Assembly: GCA_026988245.1 (NCBI GenBank) | Contig: JALSLR010000078.1 | Location: forward strand, 1 to 41,626 | Reading direction: 5' to 3' | DNA: 41,626 nt | From: Sulfurimonas sp. | Lineage (GTDB): Bacteria; Campylobacterota; Campylobacteria; Campylobacterales; Sulfurimonadaceae | Shown: positions 7,644-17,254 of the stretch, piece by piece | Numbering within the stretch: position 1 is the first letter of the stretch | How the letters are laid out: every line of letters begins with the position of its first letter | The notes under the pieces: model-generated | The model's database searches: none | Told to the model about the DNA's origin: nothing | The model's input: the letters and a program-made list of their open reading frames with translations, nothing else | Translations under genes and position numbers: made by a program

Positions 7644-9344
7644 ATGAACACTACTACGAATTACCCTTATGAAAATTTAGATAATTACACGCTAAGTGAT
7701 TTAATTGATCGTTCTGTTTCCCTTTATGGTGAACTTGATGCTTTTGGCTTTGTAGGCGAGTATCCTATAAGTTATAATGAGTTTGGCAGTAGAATCAAAA
7801 ACTTAACAAAACTACTCATTGCCAATGGCATATCTAAAGGGGACAAGGTTGTCTTACTGAGTGAAAATATGCCAAATTGGGGAGTAGCCTACTTTGCTAT
7901 TACTTATTTTGGAGCAGTAGTTGTTCCTGTTCTTCCAGATTTTCACCCATCAGATGTACACCATATCATTAAACATTCTGAGGCAAAAGCAGTTATCGTT
8001 TCACAAAGACATCTTCCAACCATAGAAGATGATACTAATTCTGATTTAAACTTTGTAGTCAATTTAGAAAAACTAGCACTTATAGATGAACTATCAAATC
8101 AAAGCTATCTTACGCAAATAAAACAAAGCTTTACTTCTTTAGAAAAAATTTCTTTAACAAAAACTACAAAACCTCAAGAAGATGATTTGTGTGCTATCTT
8201 ATACACCTCTGGAACTACTGGTAATTCTAAAGGGGTAATGCTCTCTCATAAAAATCTCGTTACAAATGCACTCTCAACATTTTGCAAGGTAAAGATTTTA
8301 AAAACAGATATTTGGCTTTCTGTACTGCCTCTAGCCCATACATTAGAATGCACTGTTGGGCTTATTGTTCCTATTTTACATGGGTCATCTATATTTTATA
8401 TCAACAAAGCACCAACACCTAGTGTACTTTTAAAAGCATTTGACACGGTAAAACCAACGATGATGCTAAGTGTCCCTTTAATTATTGAAAAAATCTATAA
8501 AAATAAAGTTCTTGCAAAATTCAACTCCTCAGCAATTACAAGAAATCTGTATAAAATAGGTTTTTTTAGAAAAAAACTCAATAAAATAGCCGGAAAGAAA
8601 CTCCTTGAAACGTTTGGAGGGCGCATAAGATTTTTTGGCATAGGTGGGGCAGGCCTCTCTCCTATAGTAGAACAGTTTTTATTTGAAGCAGATTTTCCAT
8701 ATATTATAGGTTATGGGCTTACGGAGACATCACCGTTGATTGCTGGTGGTTCCATCTTAGGAGATAAGAAAAAAGTAAAATCTACTGGTACTGTATTTTA
8801 TGGAGTAGAGATAAAAATTAAAAATCCTGAGCCCCAAACTGGTGAAGGTGAGATACTCACTCGAGGACCTAGCGTTATGATGGGTTATTACAAAGACAAG
8901 CAACAAACTGACGAAGTAATGGAAGATGACTGGTTTTTGACTGGAGACCTAGGTCATCTAGATGAAGATGGTTATCTTTTTATAAGTGGTCGAAGTAAAA
9001 ATGTGATTATAGGCTCTGGTGGTGAAAATATATATCCTGAACAAATAGAGTCAATCATCAACAATGAGACAACAGTACTTGACTCTTTAGTAATGGAAGA
9101 TGATAATGGTAAAATTATTGCAAGAGTTCACCTTGATTTAGAGATAATTGACACCCTATTTAAAGCCTACAAAACACCAGACAAAGAGGTACACGAACTC
9201 ATCTCTAAACATTTAGAAGATATGCGAGTAGATATCAATTCTCAAATATCATCTTTCTCAAGAATTACTAAATATATACACCAAATTGAACCCTTTACAA
9301 AAACACCAACTAAAAAAATAAAACGATATCTCTACAAAGGCTAA
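7644..9344 (+). CDS. AMP-dependent long-chain acyl-CoA or acyl-ACP synthetase
   Basis: The 566-residue protein has the three ANL-superfamily motifs: the phosphate loop YTSGTTGNSKG (187-197), GYGLTETSP (356-364) and the hinge region with TGD (433-435), plus a lysine in the C-terminal PTKKIKR. It activates a carboxylic acid as an acyl-adenylate and transfers it to CoA or ACP. The long-chain fatty acid form is the best guess from length and the LPLAHTLE segment. A separate MFS-acyltransferase fusion at 35050-36873 resembles the other two parts of Aas, so this could be the acyl-ACP synthetase partner; that is inference. The FliL-like gene begins two bases after its stop. Confidence 0.85.
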   Translation: MNTTTNYPYENLDNYTLSDLIDRSVSLYGELDAFGFVGEYPISYNEFGSRIKNLTKLLIANGISKGDKVVLLSENMPNWGVAYFAITYFGAVVVPVLPDFHPSDVHHIIKHSEAKAVIVSQRHLPTIEDDTNSDLNFVVNLEKLALIDELSNQSYLTQIKQSFTSLEKISLTKTTKPQEDDLCAILYTSGTTGNSKGVMLSHKNLVTNALSTFCKVKILKTDIWLSVLPLAHTLECTVGLIVPILHGSSIFYINKAPTPSVLLKAFDTVKPTMMLSVPLIIEKIYKNKVLAKFNSSAITRNLYKIGFFRKKLNKIAGKKLLETFGGRIRFFGIGGAGLSPIVEQFLFEADFPYIIGYGLTETSPLIAGGSILGDKKKVKSTGTVFYGVEIKIKNPEPQTGEGEILTRGPSVMMGYYKDKQQTDEVMEDDWFLTGDLGHLDEDGYLFISGRSKNVIIGSGGENIYPEQIESIINNETTVLDSLVMEDDNGKIIARVHLDLEIIDTLFKAYKTPDKEVHELISKHLEDMRVDINSQISSFSRITKYIHQIEPFTKTPTKKIKRYLYKG

Positions 9345-9346
9345 GT

Positions 9347-9862
9347 ATGTCCAAAAAAACTATAAAACTACTTTCTTTTACACTAACTCTAGCAATAGTA
9401 GCTATTATAGGAATTATATCGCTCTCATCCAAAAGCTACTCTTCAAAAAAATATGATAAAAATATGTTTTCAAACAGTCCGGATGTAAAGATGACAAAAG
9501 GGAAACAAAAGTTCGCACAAACAAGACGACATGATACAAAAGTAACAATCTTAAATGACAACACAGCAAGTATGGGTGATTTTATTTTTAATTCTGGAGG
9601 CAACACCAAAATTGTCGCAAATATATCTTTAAAATTTAAAAACTCTAAAAAGGGTTGGTTTAATGGGGATGATGCTAAGCAAGAGATTATAAAAAGAGGT
9701 GTTATCCTCAGAAGTGCCATCATAGATACCATGATGGATAATCATGGACAAAAAACAAATGATGATAAAATTAAAGCGAAACTTTTAGAAAGTATTAACT
9801 ACAACCTCTCTGATGCTACTGCAACAGAGATATATTTTAATAAGTTTATAGTTCAGTATTAA
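9347..9862 (+). CDS. FliL-like membrane-anchored protein
   Basis: The 171 residues begin with a single membrane segment (about 7-27) followed by a periplasmic domain. Its second half resembles FliL: a beta strand around IVANISLKF, a helix carrying EIIKRGVILRSAIIDTM, and the closing EIYFNKFIVQY that matches FliL's typical ending. FliL surrounds the flagellar stator and tunes its activity. This copy is not in a flagellar operon but follows the acyl ligase by two bases, so it may be a FliL paralogue with a different partner. An AAAGGCTAAG overlapping the ligase stop serves as Shine-Dalgarno. It ends convergently with ppaC, overlapping it by four bases. Confidence 0.65.
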   Translation: MSKKTIKLLSFTLTLAIVAIIGIISLSSKSYSSKKYDKNMFSNSPDVKMTKGKQKFAQTRRHDTKVTILNDNTASMGDFIFNSGGNTKIVANISLKFKNSKKGWFNGDDAKQEIIKRGVILRSAIIDTMMDNHGQKTNDDKIKAKLLESINYNLSDATATEIYFNKFIVQY

Positions 9863-10776
9863 AATAAAGGTTGTAAAAAAGGAACAATTTGTTTCTTACG
9901 ACTCAACACACCATCAAGCCAAACTTGTCTATTTTGCAGTATGCATTTAAAAGCATCTTCTATTTTTGTATTATCATCACTAATTACAAGCAGTTGGGAA
10001 CCCTCTTTCATGATATCTGTCAAAAGAAGTAAAACAGAATGAAGCCCACCCTCATCTTTTAGCTTTTGCATATCTTCAAATAAAGCATCCTTTTTCTCAT
10101 CAAATACACTCAAATCAACAACTTCCAATTGTCCAATACCCACCTTGCTTTCACCCATTGAAAATTCTTTATAATCTCTTGTTGTTAACTCTCTTGGAGT
10201 AGCATTACCTACTGCAGATTTCACTATAAACATCTCCATACCAAGAACCTTATAGTCTTCGATTTCAGCGATAATAGAGAGTTCTTTAACAGCCTTTGTA
10301 TCGACTTTTGTACAGGTAGGTGATTTAAAAATCACAGTATCACTTAATATAGCGCACATCATCATGCCAGCAATGTCTTTTGGTATCTCCACATCATAAG
10401 CTTTATACATTTCATATATGACTGTATTTGAACAACCTATTGGACGAATCCAACATTCAAGTGGCGTATTCGTAGTTATATCACCTAGTTTATGATGGTC
10501 TACAATACCTAAAATAGTTGCTTCCTTAATATCTTTAGGAGCTTGCGCTAAATCTGAAAAATCTACTATATAAACTTCTTCTCCGGCATACGATGTTTTA
10601 AGCTCTGGAGTATCTGCATTAAATTTATTTAATATAAATTCTGTTTCAGGAGAGATATCTCCTTGACGAGTAGCGATACACTCTTCACCTAATTGATTTT
10701 TTAAATATGCTAAAGAGATAGCCCCTACAATAGAGTCGCTATCTGGATTTGTATGACCGAAAATATATGTTGACAT
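9859..10776 (-). CDS. ppaC: Manganese-dependent inorganic pyrophosphatase (DHH family, class II)
   Basis: The metal ligands are all visible: GHTNPDSDS (7-15), VDFSD (71-75) and VDHHKLGD with the DHH triad (93-95). The C-terminal SRKKQ binds pyrophosphate. The protein has 305 residues, the compact form without CBS or DRTGG regulatory domains. It hydrolyses pyrophosphate in the cytoplasm and pulls biosynthetic reactions forward. It follows uvrA by 37 bases on the same strand. An AAAGGC precedes the ATG. Confidence 0.93.
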   Translation of the reverse strand: MSTYIFGHTNPDSDSIVGAISLAYLKNQLGEECIATRQGDISPETEFILNKFNADTPELKTSYAGEEVYIVDFSDLAQAPKDIKEATILGIVDHHKLGDITTNTPLECWIRPIGCSNTVIYEMYKAYDVEIPKDIAGMMMCAILSDTVIFKSPTCTKVDTKAVKELSIIAEIEDYKVLGMEMFIVKSAVGNATPRELTTRDYKEFSMGESKVGIGQLEVVDLSVFDEKKDALFEDMQKLKDEGGLHSVLLLLTDIMKEGSQLLVISDDNTKIEDAFKCILQNRQVWLDGVLSRKKQIVPFLQPLF

Positions 10777-10813
10777 TTTTTGCCTTTAATTTTTTTGTAA
10801 TTATACACAAATT

Positions 10814-13639
10814 TTATTTATGTAATTGTAGTTCTTTTTTAAGATATTCGCCAGTGTAACTTCCGGTTTGCTTGTAAGTGTTAGCTAAGACCTCCGGTGA
10901 TCCCTCTGCAATGATAAGTCCACCGCCACTTCCACCTTCTGGACCCATATCTATAACCCAGTCAGCATTTTTAATCATATCAAGATTATGTTCTATAATA
11001 AGAACCGAGTTACCTAACTCTACAAAATGATGCAGTACTTTAGTAAGCCTATCTACATCTGCAAAGTGAAGCCCCGTTGTAGGTTCATCTAGTATATAAA
11101 GAGTTTGACCTGTATCTTTACGAGAGAGCTCTTTTGAGAGCTTTATTCTTTGCGCCTCGCCACCTGAAAGAGTAACAGCATTTTGACCAAGGGTGATATA
11201 CCCAAGTCCGACATCTACAAGTGTTTTCATCTTCAAATTTATCTTAGGAATTGGCTCGAAAAAAGTATATGCTTCTTCCACGCTCATAGCTAAAACATCA
11301 GCTATAGTTTTGCCTTTATATGCAACTTCCAAGGTCTGATCATTATATCTTTGACCATGACACGCATCACATTTCACCATAATATCAGGTAAGAAGTGCA
11401 TCTCTATCTTATTTTCACCCTCACCTTGACACTTTTCGCATCGACCACCCTTCACATTAAAACTGAAACGAGAGGAGGTATAACCACGAATTTGACTCTC
11501 TTTTGTTAGCGCAAACAAGTTTCTTATCTCATCCATCACTCCGGTATATGTAGCAGGATTTGAACGTGGAGTTCGACCTATTGGACTTTGGTCTAGATAT
11601 ATTACTTTGTCAACATTTTCTAGCCCTGTTATCTCAACACCCGCTACTTTATTTACTTTTCTAGCATGATTTAAAAGCTCTCTTGCTGTTGGAAGCAAGG
11701 TCTGTAACATCAAAGAACTTTTACCACTCCCACTTACACCTGTTATACATACAAAGTTATTGAGTGGTATTTTTGCATTTAAATTTTTAATATTGTTAAG
11801 TGTTACATTTTTTATCTCAATATGTTTGTCTTGCTTACGTCTATAAAAATATTCTATTTGCTTACGTCCGTAAAGATAATCTGCGGTTAAAGTTTTAGCT
11901 TTTTTCAATTTATCTAAAGTTCCACTAAAAACAACTTCTCCACCAAATTTTCCAGCATCTTCACCAATATCTACGATAAAGTCAGCATTTTCAATTGTTT
12001 CTTTATCATGCTCAACAACTATAACACTATTCCCTTTTTCTTGAAGACTTCTTAGAGTTCTTATGAGCTTTAAAGTATCTCTCTCATGCAAGCCTATACT
12101 TGGCTCATCCAACACATAAAGGACGCCTGTTAGACCACTTCCTATTTGAGAGGCTATACGAATCCGTTGGGCTTCACCACCACTTATAGTCCTAGCATCA
12201 CGACCTAAAGTGATATAACCAAGCCCTACATCAAACAAAAAGTATAGTCTTTCTCTTATTTCATTTAAAATTGGGGCAGCTATTTGCGTATCTTGTTCAT
12301 CTAGGTATTTAAAATGATCCTCATTCGCAAACCACTCATATGTTTTTGCTATTGGCATTTCTAAAAGTTCGGATATCCCTTTTTGTCCAACTCTCACAGC
12401 AAGTGATTCAAGCTTTAACCTATTAGCATTACAAACATTACAAACCTTTTCGCTCATGTAATCTGCTAACTCTTTCTCATCTTTAAACATATCATATGCT
12501 ATTTTAATGATTCCCGGCCACATTCGCTTTACTTCATGATTTTTCCAAAGAAAACTAACTTCTTCTATACCACCATGAAGAATAGCTTTTTTCTGATATT
12601 CAGGTAGCTCTGAATAAGGCACTGTGATATCTATATCATTATGCTTACAAAAGCCTTTTAAAAAGGTAAAGTAATACCCTTTGTTAAAACCATAGACAAT
12701 TTTCACGGCACCTTTTTCAACACTTAAGTCTATATCTATAACTTTTTCATGATCAAGAGCATAGCGTAAACCTAAACCATCACATTCAGAACACGCACCC
12801 TTTGGTGAATTAAATGAAAAGGAAAGTGGTTCTAACGGGTCAAAACTTATCTTGCAATCAAAACAAGCATTATGCTCTGAGTAGTGAATTGATGCATCAA
12901 TAAGGTCTAGCTCTTTATGATTGAGTATATCTATCTCTAACTCACCATAACTTTCTTTTAAAGCTTTTTCAACATCTGCTGCTATACGTTCTTTATTTTC
13001 TTCTTTGACAACAACTCTATCTATGACCACTTTTATCGTATGTTTTTTCGTTTTACTAAGTTCTATCTCTTCATCAAGGCGAACCATTACCCCATCTATC
13101 ATTGCTCGAACATAACCTTTATGGACTAGAGACTCTACAAGATCCGCATATGCACCTTTTTTTTCACGCACAAGAGGAGCCATTAAAACTAACTTTGCAC
13201 CTTCAGGTAATTTTGCTACTTCGTTGATAATATCCGATGCTGACATTTGAGATATCTCTTTATGACACTTGTGACAATGCTGAACTCCAACACGAGCATA
13301 CAGAAGTCTAAAGTAGTCATATATCTCCGTTATCGTACCTACTGTTGAACGAGGGTTTTTACTTGTAGTTTTTTGATCAATCGCGATTGCAGGAGTCAAC
13401 CCTTCTATCTTGTCAACATCAGGTTTTCCTACACGATCAAGGAACTGCCTAGCATATGATGATAGGGACTCCATATAGCGTCTTTGCCCTTCAGCATATA
13501 ATGTATCGAAGGCTAATGTAGACTTTCCACTTCCACTTATCCCTGTCATTACTACGAGTTCATTTTTTGGAATATTTAAACTAATATTTTTTAAATTGTT
13601 TTCACGTGCGCCTGTAATTTTAATAAAATCTTTTTTCAT
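10814..13639 (-). CDS. uvrA: UvrA, damage-recognition ATPase of nucleotide excision repair
   Basis: The 941-residue tandem ABC ATPase has Walker A GISGSGKST (33-41) in the first half and GVSGSGKSS in the second, two LSGGEAQRI-type signatures (SGGEAQRIRIA and SGGEAQRIKLS), and CxxC zinc modules including CxKCQ-GEGENK in the second half. UvrA scans DNA as a dimer, loads UvrB and starts removal of bulky lesions. Its length is normal. The ATG abuts the stop of the TauE/SafE permease gene with no gap, so the two are probably co-transcribed. Confidence 0.97.
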   Translation of the reverse strand: MKKDFIKITGARENNLKNISLNIPKNELVVMTGISGSGKSTLAFDTLYAEGQRRYMESLSSYARQFLDRVGKPDVDKIEGLTPAIAIDQKTTSKNPRSTVGTITEIYDYFRLLYARVGVQHCHKCHKEISQMSASDIINEVAKLPEGAKLVLMAPLVREKKGAYADLVESLVHKGYVRAMIDGVMVRLDEEIELSKTKKHTIKVVIDRVVVKEENKERIAADVEKALKESYGELEIDILNHKELDLIDASIHYSEHNACFDCKISFDPLEPLSFSFNSPKGACSECDGLGLRYALDHEKVIDIDLSVEKGAVKIVYGFNKGYYFTFLKGFCKHNDIDITVPYSELPEYQKKAILHGGIEEVSFLWKNHEVKRMWPGIIKIAYDMFKDEKELADYMSEKVCNVCNANRLKLESLAVRVGQKGISELLEMPIAKTYEWFANEDHFKYLDEQDTQIAAPILNEIRERLYFLFDVGLGYITLGRDARTISGGEAQRIRIASQIGSGLTGVLYVLDEPSIGLHERDTLKLIRTLRSLQEKGNSVIVVEHDKETIENADFIVDIGEDAGKFGGEVVFSGTLDKLKKAKTLTADYLYGRKQIEYFYRRKQDKHIEIKNVTLNNIKNLNAKIPLNNFVCITGVSGSGKSSLMLQTLLPTARELLNHARKVNKVAGVEITGLENVDKVIYLDQSPIGRTPRSNPATYTGVMDEIRNLFALTKESQIRGYTSSRFSFNVKGGRCEKCQGEGENKIEMHFLPDIMVKCDACHGQRYNDQTLEVAYKGKTIADVLAMSVEEAYTFFEPIPKINLKMKTLVDVGLGYITLGQNAVTLSGGEAQRIKLSKELSRKDTGQTLYILDEPTTGLHFADVDRLTKVLHHFVELGNSVLIIEHNLDMIKNADWVIDMGPEGGSGGGLIIAEGSPEVLANTYKQTGSYTGEYLKKELQLHK

Positions 13640-14377
13640 TTATGTAAATACCCTATATGTTAAATATGTAACTATTGATGCATAAAATACAATCAATAAC
13701 TTTCTTTGTAATAAACTTTCTACCTTATCTTTAAAGATAATACCAAAATGTACACCCACTAATGATGCTAAACCAATCAATAAACCTTTTTCAAAATCCA
13801 CATGTCCACTCATTGTATGAGATATCATCCCAGAAAATGATGAAAATACGACAAAGAATAAACCTGCTGAGATGGCACGTTTTAATTCAATATGCCAAAA
13901 TCCAACTAAGATAGGTACTAAAACAATGCTTCCGCCAACACCGATAGTCATACTCAGCAATCCAATAAATAAACCAACCATAAAAAGTTTAAAACTATTT
14001 ATCCTAACTGGCGTATCTAAAAATTTTGGTTTGAAAAATAATCTTGTTAAAGCAAATAATGCAAAAAGTAAAAATATACTTTCAAGCACAGTTGAACAGA
14101 GGTATGAAGCTAAAAATCCACTAAAAAAAGCACCGACGAAACCACCTAAGCCAATAGTTGCTATCATCTTGACATCTAAGTTACCTTTTTTGTTATTAAG
14201 ATAACTTCCATACACTGAACTAAAAACCATTTGAACGCTTGATATCCCGATAGCTTCTTTAGTTGGCAATCCTATAGCTAGAAGAATAGGAATAAGTATA
14301 GTACCCCCGCCTATGCCAAAAAAACCAGAGACAATGCCAACACTAAAACCAAGTATGACTAATTCAAACATGCCCAA
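13640..14377 (-). CDS. TauE/SafE family membrane permease
   Basis: The 245-residue protein consists almost entirely of seven or eight hydrophobic helices. It has the duplicated glycine-rich motif of the family: GFFGIGGGTILIP near residue 20 and GVGGSIVLVP near residue 145. Members export or import sulfite, sulfoacetate or other small anions; the substrate here is unknown. In a sulfur-oxidising bacterium sulfite would be a natural guess, but nothing nearby supports it. It is the first gene before uvrA and ppaC and is divergent from the CheX-like gene. Confidence 0.82.
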   Translation of the reverse strand: MGMFELVILGFSVGIVSGFFGIGGGTILIPILLAIGLPTKEAIGISSVQMVFSSVYGSYLNNKKGNLDVKMIATIGLGGFVGAFFSGFLASYLCSTVLESIFLLFALFALTRLFFKPKFLDTPVRINSFKLFMVGLFIGLLSMTIGVGGSIVLVPILVGFWHIELKRAISAGLFFVVFSSFSGMISHTMSGHVDFEKGLLIGLASLVGVHFGIIFKDKVESLLQRKLLIVFYASIVTYLTYRVFT

Positions 14378-14475
14378 CCTAAATATTTTGCGAATTATAC
14401 TAAGATACTTCTTTAAGGCAGTTGTACAATTGTATATTTAGTATTTATTTTATATTTAATTGAGATTTATTGAAG

Positions 14476-14497
14476 TATAATGTACCTCACTAAAGGA
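14476..14497 (+). promoter_or_regulatory. -10 and Shine-Dalgarno of the cheX-fliN-fliO cluster
   Basis: TATAAT at 14476-14481 and AAAGGA at 14492-14497 precede the ATG at 14503 with normal spacing. No sigma-54 (-24/-12) or FliA-type box was recognised, so housekeeping transcription is likely. Confidence 0.5.
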
Positions 14498-14502
14498 ATC
14501 TC

Positions 14503-14922
14503 ATGCTTAGTACTATTATTGAAGCTGCTCAAAACTTTTGTATTCACCAAATTCGTATTGAACACAGTATTCACGATAATATCTCCAAAACAAGAACACT
14601 TATTGCTTATATAGATATAGAACGTAGTAATGGTGACAAATATAGAGTATATCTTTCTGCTGATAAAAGCTTTATTCAAAGAGTATCTCAAATATTTCTT
14701 GAAGAAGATGAAAGCGATGAAGAGACTCTTATAGATATGGCATTAGAGACTACTAACTTAATCGTTGGAAGTGCTAAGGTACTTTCTGAAAATTCTGATA
14801 TGACATACACTATCAGTACGCCACACTTTGAAAAAATAGATATCTTTGACTTTGAATACGATGATTTAAAAGTCATACAAGTTGAAAGTGACAAACTTAC
14901 CGTAGCTATCAAGGAATTATAA
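14503..14922 (+). CDS. CheX/CheC-like chemotaxis phosphatase
   Basis: The 139-residue protein matches the CheC/CheX/FliY phosphatase fold. The catalytic ExxN motif is present as E82-T-T-N85, followed by LIVGSAKVL, the usual LxVGNxxK-like continuation. Such proteins dephosphorylate CheY-P or bind the switch. The second ExxN of CheC is absent, as in CheX. It begins a three-gene cluster with FliN and a FliO-like protein, which supports a motor-associated role. Its stop is followed immediately by the fliN ATG. Confidence 0.7.
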   Translation: MLSTIIEAAQNFCIHQIRIEHSIHDNISKTRTLIAYIDIERSNGDKYRVYLSADKSFIQRVSQIFLEEDESDEETLIDMALETTNLIVGSAKVLSENSDMTYTISTPHFEKIDIFDFEYDDLKVIQVESDKLTVAIKEL

Positions 14923-15264
14923 ATGAGTATTAAAAAAAAGCCGAAGTTTACTGAAGACATACAACACTTTAACGAAGAGGAAGAACTCTCGTGGATGGAC
15001 TACTCTGGTTTACTAGATATGGAAGTAGAATTTGTTTCAGACTTAGGTGAAACAGAACAAACAGTAGCAGAAATTTTAGAACTCCATAAAGGCTCTATCA
15101 TCGACTTAGGGAAACCAGCAGGTGAAAGTGTTGAAGCCTATGTAAATGGTCGTATTCTAGGAAAAGGTGAAGTGATGGTATATGAAAAAAATCTTGCTAT
15201 TCGTATAAATGAAGTTCTTGATTCTAGTGCTGTTCTTTACCACCTTTCAAAAGAGCGTTTATGA
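14923..15264 (+). CDS. fliN: Flagellar motor switch protein FliN
   Basis: The 113 residues comprise a charged N-terminal tail and one SpoA/FliN domain (about 30-107), with the family's pattern in IDLGKPAGESVEAYVNGR and GKGEVMVYEKNLAIRI. FliN forms the bottom of the C-ring and binds FliH and CheY-P. A second FliN-domain protein, FliY, is usual in this phylum and must lie elsewhere. The gene abuts the CheX-like gene and overlaps the FliO-like gene by four bases, indicating one transcript. Confidence 0.85.
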   Translation: MSIKKKPKFTEDIQHFNEEEELSWMDYSGLLDMEVEFVSDLGETEQTVAEILELHKGSIIDLGKPAGESVEAYVNGRILGKGEVMVYEKNLAIRINEVLDSSAVLYHLSKERL

Positions 15265-16124
15265 TTAAAGTACTTTTGCTCTTTTTACTGCCCCTTACAT
15301 TATTTGCCTCAAAAATTTTAAGCTACAATATTTATGATAGAACAGACAGAGTTGATGTTATGATAACTTTTGACACTCCCTATATAGGTGCTATAAAAAA
15401 GAGTGTAGATGATGCTAATATAATTATAAGACTACAAAACACCTCTATAGAATCAACTAAAATGAAACGGCTTTCATCAAAATTTGTAAATACTATTTCC
15501 ATTTCGTCTATATCTTCTCATGTTCAAATAGTTGCTTCTGTTCCCGAAGGTATAGATTTAATAGCATCCAAGACGTCTGATGCCTATGGCCTGAGACTAC
15601 GATTTACAAGAAAGCCACTCTCTAAACAAAGTGCAAAAACGCAAACTAAATCTGTTAACTTAAAATCACCTACCTTACTTTCAGCACTACCAACTAAAAA
15701 AGATGACAACATAACTCAAAGCTATTACATAGTCATTAGTATTTTAATTATAGGAATTATTATTTTATTTATGTTGAGAAATAAAGTTGGTCCAACTACA
15801 AACTCTTGGCTTATGGGGCAAAAAGATAAAGCAAAAAAAATTGCAAATCCTCACTTAGATGTTAGCATAAGATTTCAAAAAACTATCAATGAGCATAATT
15901 CAGTCGTTATGCTAGATTTTGCAGAACAAAGCTACCTCGTAATGATGGGTTCTAGTAATGTTCTACTCGATAGATTTACAGACAATAAACCGAGTACTCA
16001 AGAAGATTTTGAGAGCATTTTACAAGAGAAGCATCATGCCCTAGAAGACTTTTTAGAGAATCCACAAGAAGAACCTATGCAAACTTATAAAAACAAGGCC
16101 TCTAGTATATCTTATGAGGCTTAA
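15261..16124 (+). CDS. fliO: FliO-like flagellar export protein with periplasmic AMIN-like domain
   Basis: The 287-residue protein has a signal peptide (1-16), a beta-rich periplasmic domain resembling AMIN (about 20-116), one membrane helix (155-173) and a cytoplasmic FliO-like domain (about 198-240) reading RFQKTINEHNSVVMLDF and YLVMMGSSNVLL. FliO helps assemble the FliPQR export core. In Campylobacterota FliO is longer than in enterics because of this periplasmic part. The symbol rests on domain pattern and adjacency to fliN. It converges with the next gene, overlapping it by four bases. Confidence 0.68.
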   Translation: MIKVLLLFLLPLTLFASKILSYNIYDRTDRVDVMITFDTPYIGAIKKSVDDANIIIRLQNTSIESTKMKRLSSKFVNTISISSISSHVQIVASVPEGIDLIASKTSDAYGLRLRFTRKPLSKQSAKTQTKSVNLKSPTLLSALPTKKDDNITQSYYIVISILIIGIIILFMLRNKVGPTTNSWLMGQKDKAKKIANPHLDVSIRFQKTINEHNSVVMLDFAEQSYLVMMGSSNVLLDRFTDNKPSTQEDFESILQEKHHALEDFLENPQEEPMQTYKNKASSISYEA

Positions 16125-17254
16125 GTATTCTTATAGTTTGTTCGTAGTAGTTTTTTTATCGTTTTTATGTTAGTAACACTAAGTTCGTAAGTTTTATCCA
16201 TCATTTTATTAATATGAAAAACCTCCGTCACAGTAATCCCATATGGGTCTTTTTTTTCTTTTACTTGTTTATTGTCATCTGTAAAAGAGTATAAAAACAA
16301 ACTCTTTCTCGTCAATTGAATATAGTAAGTTAAAACAATTTCATCAGAATGTTTTTTCTCAATCGCTATCGTAACTCTTTGGTCCTCTTTATACTCACCT
16401 TCAATAGTAAGGATTTTCCTAGCTTCTTCTATTGACATGAATCCAATATAAAATTTATTGTATAAGTCATGATATCGTTGCACCTTTTCATTCATCAAAA
16501 AATTAAAGTCTATAATAAATTTTTTGTGTGCACGAATCGTTCTAGTTACCCAACTCATAGTATTATAATATCTAAATGGATGAAGTCTTAAACTATGAGC
16601 TTCAATCATTTTTTTAGACTTAGATTTCTGTTTTGGATTCAGTATCATACTCTTTGGATTAACAATATACTCTAAAACTTTACTTGATGAAAACTCATGA
16701 GTAAACCAAACTTTACAATAATCAGGGAACTGTTTCGTTCCAGTAGCGCCATCATTTAATATGATAAGAGCCTTCACTTCGTTATTTGGAAATATTATCT
16801 CAAGTAGCGCCTTCTTCTTTCTTAATCTTTTTCTTAGCTTCAATACATTTTTTACAAGAGTCATCTCTACAAAATATAGTTCATTTTGTTTTGTAATAAA
16901 CATAGCATCAAATTCACTTATCTCCCGACTTTTTGTTCTATAAACTATCTGCTGTTTCTCACTTATAGAGAGAGTGTTTGGAAATGATTTAAAGCGATTT
17001 TGGTGAAAACCTTTTAAAACAAACTTAGCAATGTCTCCATTAGTTTCTGCATATTTTATAAGTTTTTCATAGAGAAAGTTTTCATACACTTCCCCTTCAA
17101 AAGAGCGGTATGAACTTAAGTAGTGAGGATCCTCTTTGTCAATACCTTTTTTGATTAAGGATAAAAGGTGTTTTACATTGTATTCGTAATGTAATAAGTT
17201 ATCTGAAATGTTAGCATCATCAAGATTTCTAATATCTTTACTTATCTCTAACAT
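16121..17254 (-). CDS. Conserved protein of unknown function, possible PD-(D/E)xK nuclease fold
   Basis: No family is recognised with certainty. The 377-residue protein is soluble, with a basic segment at about 136-150 (KLRKRLRKKK). A pattern compatible with the PD-(D/E)xK fold is visible: E56 in FEGEVYE, D116 in SEFDAMFI and E130 in LYFVEMT, with threonine where lysine is usual. The C-terminal half has many aromatic and charged residues and no motif. It overlaps the dus gene by one base, the last gene of a long minus-strand run. A house-keeping nucleic-acid role is only a guess. Confidence 0.5.
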   Translation of the reverse strand: MLEISKDIRNLDDANISDNLLHYEYNVKHLLSLIKKGIDKEDPHYLSSYRSFEGEVYENFLYEKLIKYAETNGDIAKFVLKGFHQNRFKSFPNTLSISEKQQIVYRTKSREISEFDAMFITKQNELYFVEMTLVKNVLKLRKRLRKKKALLEIIFPNNEVKALIILNDGATGTKQFPDYCKVWFTHEFSSSKVLEYIVNPKSMILNPKQKSKSKKMIEAHSLRLHPFRYYNTMSWVTRTIRAHKKFIIDFNFLMNEKVQRYHDLYNKFYIGFMSIEEARKILTIEGEYKEDQRVTIAIEKKHSDEIVLTYYIQLTRKSLFLYSFTDDNKQVKEKKDPYGITVTEVFHINKMMDKTYELSVTNIKTIKKLLRTNYKNT

